Shown here one piece after another: positions 60,316 through 64,000 of a stretch of DNA of 64,000 nt (the first letter of the stretch is position 1; each line of letters opens with the position of its first letter). Under the pieces are notes generated by a model. It did not search any database and had not been told where the DNA came from. It was given only the letters and a program-made list of their open reading frames with translations. Origin of the DNA: Apilactobacillus nanyangensis (lineage in GTDB: Bacteria; Bacillota; Bacilli; Lactobacillales; Lactobacillaceae); assembly GCF_016861915.1 (NCBI RefSeq), contig NZ_BOLX01000003.1, positions 1 to 64,000 of the forward strand. Reading direction: 5' to 3'. A program made the position numbers and the translations under genes.

Positions 60316-60347
60316 TAAAAAACCTAAGCTTAAGCTTAGGTTTTTTA
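60316..60347. terminator. Bidirectional terminator
   Basis: AACCTAAGCTTAAGCTTAGGTT flanked by A and T runs lies between converging genes. Confidence 0.9.
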
Positions 60348-60348
60348 T

Positions 60349-61230
60349 TTATCTTTTAAGTGAATCTCGAATTACATCTAGAACTTCCTTTTGGAAATCA
60401 TTGAAGTAATGGGACTTTAGATAAACCAAGTTGGTAACAAACATTGGCATATCTTCATCTAAGAATTCCAATTTAACTACTCCATCTGGCACTTGAACCA
60501 ATGAGTTAAAGAATCCAACACCAACGTTGTTGGAAATTAGACTCATGATATTGTTGGTTTCATTTGATCTGAAAATTACGTTTGGATGAAATGAATTTCT
60601 CTTCGCCAATTGGTTAAATGATTCGTTTTGGGTAAAACCTTGTTTGAATAGTACAAAGTCTTCCTTGGCTAGGTCCGCAAAGTGAATCTTTCCCTCATTG
60701 GCTAGTGGATGGTCCTTTGAAACATACGCACAGAATGGAATTCTTTCGATTTCTTCTGTCTCAATGTCTGGATCTTCCAACGGGTTGTTAGAACCTAGCA
60801 ATGCTAAATCTAATTCCCCGTTCTTCAAGGCAGACTTGGTCGTTTCTGAACCATATTCATAGGTAATAATACTGTTTAATAATTTTCTTTCCTTCAAATG
60901 CTGAGCAATTGTAGGAAAGTATCTAGTTTCAATAATTGGTGGTAGCCCAATCGAAACTTTTTTGGCTTTCAAGTTGGCGATGTTACGCTTAGCAACGTCA
61001 AAATGACGAATGATTGCGCGAGCGTGGTTCAACAATTGTTTTCCACTATCGGTTACAATGAGTTCGCCATGGGTACGATGTCTAATAATCAACTTAGCGT
61101 CCATCTCTTTTTCCAATCGTTGCAGAGCAAAAGTAATGGTAGGTTGACTGACTTTAAATTCTTCTGCAACTTTCGAAAAAACTTTTAATTCTGTTAAGCT
61201 TATAAAATATTCTAGGTCTCTGGTGTTCAT
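60349..61230 (-). CDS. mleR: LysR-family regulator of the malolactic locus
   Basis: This 293-residue LysR protein has helix-turn-helix at about 18-37 (FSKVAEEFKVSQPTITFALQRLEKEM) and a co-inducer domain from about 90. It is divergent from mleS, the classic arrangement of the malolactic activator MleR, which responds to L-malate. The start follows GGGAGGCG. The identification combines family, position and orientation. Confidence 0.9.
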   Translation of the reverse strand: MNTRDLEYFISLTELKVFSKVAEEFKVSQPTITFALQRLEKEMDAKLIIRHRTHGELIVTDSGKQLLNHARAIIRHFDVAKRNIANLKAKKVSIGLPPIIETRYFPTIAQHLKERKLLNSIITYEYGSETTKSALKNGELDLALLGSNNPLEDPDIETEEIERIPFCAYVSKDHPLANEGKIHFADLAKEDFVLFKQGFTQNESFNQLAKRNSFHPNVIFRSNETNNIMSLISNNVGVGFFNSLVQVPDGVVKLEFLDEDMPMFVTNLVYLKSHYFNDFQKEVLDVIRDSLKR

Positions 61231-61305
61231 AAAAAACGCCTCCCAGCGCTGATATAAAAAGGTTTTATTTTTAGATATAAATTATATTTATTATAACACT
61301 AAGTT

Positions 61306-61335
61306 TTGACTATAAAAATACCCATGTATTATTAT
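61306..61335 (+). promoter_or_regulatory. mleS promoter
   Basis: TTGACT (61306-61311), 18 bases, TATTAT (61330-61335), 33 bp before the start. AT-rich repeats of ATAAATTATA type at 61275-61292 upstream could hold the MleR site, but no unique LysR box could be fixed. Confidence 0.55.
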
Positions 61336-61367
61336 CTATATATAAATTATGAAAAGAGGTAAGTACT

Positions 61368-62996
61368 ATGTCTTTTGGATATGATATTTTAAACAATCCT
61401 TTCAAGAATAAGGGTACTGCATTTACTAAAGAAGAAAGAAAAGAACTTGGTTTAGAAGGAATGCTTCCGCCATACGTTCAAACTTTACAAGAACAAGTGG
61501 ATCAAGCTTACGCTCAATTCCAAAGCAAACCATCAGATTTAGAAAAACGTGTTTTCTTAATGACTCTATTTAACGAAAACCGTGTTCTATTCTACAAGTT
61601 ATTCTCACAACACGTTGTTGAATTTATGCCAATCGTATACGATCCAACAATCGCTGAAACTATTGAAAACTACAGTGAACTATTCGTTCAACCACAAAAC
61701 GCTACATTCTTATCAATCGATGATGATCTAGATTCAATCAAGACTTCATTAAAGAATGCTGCTGAAGGCAGAGACATTCGTCTAATCGTAGTTACTGATG
61801 CTGAAGGTATCTTAGGTATTGGTGACTGGGCTACTAACGGTGTTGATATCGCTGTTGGTAAACTAATGGTTTACACTGCCGCTGCTGGTATCGATCCTAG
61901 CCAAGTTCTACCTGTTGTGCTAGATGCTGGTACTAACAATGAAGAATTACTTAAGGACCCAATGTACTTAGGTAACAGACACGAACGTGTTTACGGTGAA
62001 AAATACCACAAGTTCGTTGATACTTTCGTAGAAGACGCTGAAGAAATGTTCCCAGAAATGTACCTACATTTCGAAGACTTCGGTCGTAGCAACGCTGCTG
62101 AAATTCTAGACAGATACAAAGACAAGTACACTGTATTCAATGATGATATCCAAGGTACTGGTATCATCGTTCTAGCAGGTATCTTAGGTGCCTTAAACAT
62201 TTCTGGTGAAGAAATGAAGGACCAAACTTACGTATCATTTGGTGCAGGTTCAGCCGGTACTGGTATCGTTTCTCGTGTATACGATGAATTCGTACAACAA
62301 GGTATGGACCCAGAAGAAGCTAAGAAGCACTTCTACCTAGTTGATAAGCAAGGTCTATTGTTCGATGATGACGATACTTTGACTCCTCAACAAAAACCAT
62401 TTGCTAGAAGCCGTAGCGAATTTGATAACGCAGATTCACTAACTACTCTAGAAGCAGTTGTTAAAGAAGTTCACCCAACTATCCTAGTTGGTACTTCAAC
62501 TCAACCAAACACTTTCACTGAAGAAATCGTTAAGGAAATGGCTGCTCACACTGAACGTCCAATTATCTTCCCTATCTCGAACCCAACTAAGTTGGCTGAA
62601 GCTAAGGCTGAAGACTTACTAAAATGGACTGACGGTAAAGCTCTTATCGGTACTGGTATCCCAGTTAACGATATTGAATACAACGGTACTACTTACCAAA
62701 TCGGTCAAGCTAACAACGCCCTTGTATACCCAGGTCTAGGTCTAGGTGCAATTGCTGCTACAGCAACTGTTCTAGATGACGAAATGATTTCCGCAGCTGC
62801 CCACTCACTTGGTGGTATTGTCGACACTGACAAACCAGGTGCTGCTGTCTTACCTCCAGTTTCTAAGTTGGATCAATTCTCAACTACTGTAGCTAAGGCC
62901 GTTGCCGATAGCGCCGTAAAACGTGGTCTTACACGTGAAGACATCAAGGATGTTGACCAAGCTATCGAAGACACTAAGTGGGAACCTAAGTATTAA
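61368..62996 (+). CDS. mleS: Malolactic enzyme
   Basis: This 542-residue enzyme decarboxylates L-malate to L-lactate with NAD and Mn as bound cofactors. The sequence follows MleS along its length: [58 protein letters not shown] (metal site) and [11 protein letters not shown] (NAD). The length matches malolactic rather than malic enzymes. The start follows AAAGAGG. The usual malate permease gene mleP is not downstream. The next gene is metF-like on the other strand. Confidence 0.96.
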   Translation: MSFGYDILNNPFKNKGTAFTKEERKELGLEGMLPPYVQTLQEQVDQAYAQFQSKPSDLEKRVFLMTLFNENRVLFYKLFSQHVVEFMPIVYDPTIAETIENYSELFVQPQNATFLSIDDDLDSIKTSLKNAAEGRDIRLIVVTDAEGILGIGDWATNGVDIAVGKLMVYTAAAGIDPSQVLPVVLDAGTNNEELLKDPMYLGNRHERVYGEKYHKFVDTFVEDAEEMFPEMYLHFEDFGRSNAAEILDRYKDKYTVFNDDIQGTGIIVLAGILGALNISGEEMKDQTYVSFGAGSAGTGIVSRVYDEFVQQGMDPEEAKKHFYLVDKQGLLFDDDDTLTPQQKPFARSRSEFDNADSLTTLEAVVKEVHPTILVGTSTQPNTFTEEIVKEMAAHTERPIIFPISNPTKLAEAKAEDLLKWTDGKALIGTGIPVNDIEYNGTTYQIGQANNALVYPGLGLGAIAATATVLDDEMISAAAHSLGGIVDTDKPGAAVLPPVSKLDQFSTTVAKAVADSAVKRGLTREDIKDVDQAIEDTKWEPKY

Positions 62997-63021
62997 TCTC
63001 TCTTTTAGATGATGTGTGTAT

Positions 63022-63052
63022 AAAAAAAAGACGCCGAAGGGCGTCTTTTTTT
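63022..63052. terminator. Bidirectional terminator
   Basis: AAGACGCC-GAAG-GGCGTCTT with A8 and T7 flanks lies between mleS and the metF-like gene. Confidence 0.92.
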
Positions 63053-63057
63053 GTGCG

Positions 63058-63825
63058 CTAAATTTTATCAATGATTTTTTTCGTGTTTTCCGCATTGTTT
63101 AATGAATATAAATGAATGTGATTAGCACCAGATTGTCTAATTTGATTAATCATCCCCGCGGTGTATTGAACACCTTTTTCGCCAAACTCATCTTCATTCT
63201 GATTCATCAAAGTATTTAGTTCATCCGGTGCGGTCGAATGCGTTAAATTCAGCATCTTTTGTGCCTGTGACTTCGAGATTACCGGCATAATTCCAAACCA
63301 GATTGGCGTATCAATTTCAATTTGGTTTAAATAATCAACGTAATCATTCGCGTCAAAGCTAAACTGTGAAATAAGATTCGTGCATCCCCTTTTAATCTTT
63401 TGTCTCAACCATTTCATTTCTTCATCACTACTATTTAAGTAGCAAGTGCCCGAGATATTCACATGTGGATATTGTTGTTTGATAAATTCAACTAGTCGAT
63501 CAGCATGTGGAAATGTCACCGCCGTATCATTTTTCGATAACTTATCCCCACGCAACGCCAGTACACTGTGGATACCGTGTTGTTGCATCAAATCAAGCAT
63601 CTCTTGAACTCTCTTTTCATCCTTATCAATTCCGGTCAGATGAATGACGACATTAACAGATGAATTGGCATGGATGTAGTCGGCAATTTGAATGCTTTGT
63701 AGCAGGTTACCCATGTCGTGATTCCTATCGGTAATCGAGATGAATTCTGGATGTAGTTTTAATAAACCATCCAGATTATCTTTATCAATGTTGGGTGTAA
63801 TCTCAAAAGAATATTGTAAGGGCAT
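63058..63825 (-). CDS. metF: Methylenetetrahydrofolate reductase-like protein
   Basis: This 255-residue (beta/alpha)8 flavoprotein of the MTHFR family has FEITPNIDKDN (family FEFFPPK-like start), ISITDRNH, VIHLTGIDKDEKRVQEML, VLALRGDKL (the conserved LALRGD), FSFDANDYVDYL and WFGIMPVIS. It makes 5-methyl-THF for methionine synthesis. It is about 30-40 residues shorter than E. coli MetF, mostly at the N-terminus, and may be a minimal or divergent form. The start follows AAGGAG. No metE or metH is adjacent. Confidence 0.82.
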   Translation of the reverse strand: MPLQYSFEITPNIDKDNLDGLLKLHPEFISITDRNHDMGNLLQSIQIADYIHANSSVNVVIHLTGIDKDEKRVQEMLDLMQQHGIHSVLALRGDKLSKNDTAVTFPHADRLVEFIKQQYPHVNISGTCYLNSSDEEMKWLRQKIKRGCTNLISQFSFDANDYVDYLNQIEIDTPIWFGIMPVISKSQAQKMLNLTHSTAPDELNTLMNQNEDEFGEKGVQYTAGMINQIRQSGANHIHLYSLNNAENTKKIIDKI

Positions 63826-63905
63826 GCGAATCTCCTTTTTGATGAATTATTACTTTAATTATATACTACTATATAAGTTCAAATGATTTCACACGGAGAA
63901 GATAA

Positions 63906-64000
63906 ATGATTAATATAATTAAACAATTTTTCAAATTTGGTATCGTTGGATTCATTAATACAGTACTAACCTATTTAATTTATACATGTTTATGGCGGAT
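63906..64000 (+). CDS. GtrA-family membrane protein (5' end only)
   Basis: The first 31 codons read MINIIKQFFKFGIVGFINTVLTYLIYTCLWR and continue beyond the window. FxKFGxVGxxNTxxxxxxY is the opening of GtrA-like four-helix proteins, linked to cell-surface polysaccharide or lipid-linked sugar transfer. The ribosome site GGAGAAG precedes the ATG. Confidence 0.75.
   Translation, partial: MINIIKQFFKFGIVGFINTVLTYLIYTCLWR

Overview
The window reads as low-GC Firmicutes chromosome, most likely a member of the Lactobacillaceae close to the heterofermentative, plant- or insect-associated group (Apilactobacillus/Fructilactobacillus-like). The reasons are strong AGGAGG-type ribosome binding sites, a malolactic enzyme with its LysR regulator, a water-forming NADH oxidase, a catabolic acetolactate synthase, sortase-type surface proteins with MucBP-like repeats, an Apf-type surface protein, a glucansucrase-derived protein, and heme peroxidase and catalase genes with no heme biosynthesis genes in view. 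The genus is an inference, not a reading. Coding starts below are those best supported by a ribosome binding site, so several differ from the longest open frame.

Layout. 1-77: right end of an IS3-family element. 87-2330: MarR repressor divergent from alsS, with two matching operators. 2359-3971: two DUF805 membrane proteins and a TM2 protein. 4088-5385: quinone-reductase-like gene plus Rrf2 regulator. 5397-8054: tandem MFS transporter paralogues sharing an upstream dyad. 8176-8766: DUF1003 protein. 8861-20173: one 11-gene purine operon, purEKCSQLFMNHD, with a strong promoter and PurBox-like sites. 20336-23920: D,D-carboxypeptidase and PepN. 24167-26437: LRR surface protein. 26479-27126: membrane-anchored N-terminal piece of a GH70 glucansucrase. 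27247-29098: YczE-like protein, then an XRE plus DUF3278 pair. 29249-29728: rlmH. 29762-30140: DnaA-box cluster.

30193-32772: DyP peroxidase (perfect PerR box) and catalase. 32965-33336: small Apf-like secreted protein. 33376-38193: hom divergent from thrC-thrB-ACT regulator, followed by three tiny paralogues. 38225-39670: GPP34-like protein and a glycerophosphodiesterase. 39787-42145: a membrane protein, an SmtB-type ArsR sensor with a zinc-binding lipoprotein, and a hypothetical protein. 42185-44546: TetR/ABC exporter operon with two operators. 44669-46030: nox with a Rex site. 46430-47698: SGNH hydrolase, a structured RNA candidate and two tRNA-Asn genes. 47880-48848: GH25 muramidase with a polycationic tail. 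49074-51599: MacB-like exporter and TetR. 51688-53806: small membrane protein and two MscS channels. 53966-56252: cystine-type amino-acid ABC transporter. 56360-59374: MucBP surface protein with an LLQTG sorting motif. 59375-59907: decayed intergenic region. 59908-60315: membrane protein with a probable ATT start. 60349-62996: mleR and mleS. 63058-63825: metF-like gene. 63906-64000: start of a GtrA-family gene.

How the parts fit. Several modules handle oxygen and redox: Rex-nox, PerR-DyP, catalase, and the Rrf2-linked reductase. AlsS and malolactic enzyme dispose of pyruvate and malate. The surface genes (LRR protein, MucBP protein, Apf-like protein, GH25 enzyme, carboxypeptidase) handle the envelope and adhesion. 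By summed gene length, the coding bias is strongly minus on the left of about 29.8 kb and mildly plus on the right. This change falls at the DnaA-box cluster. No CRISPR array, rRNA gene or prophage was seen.
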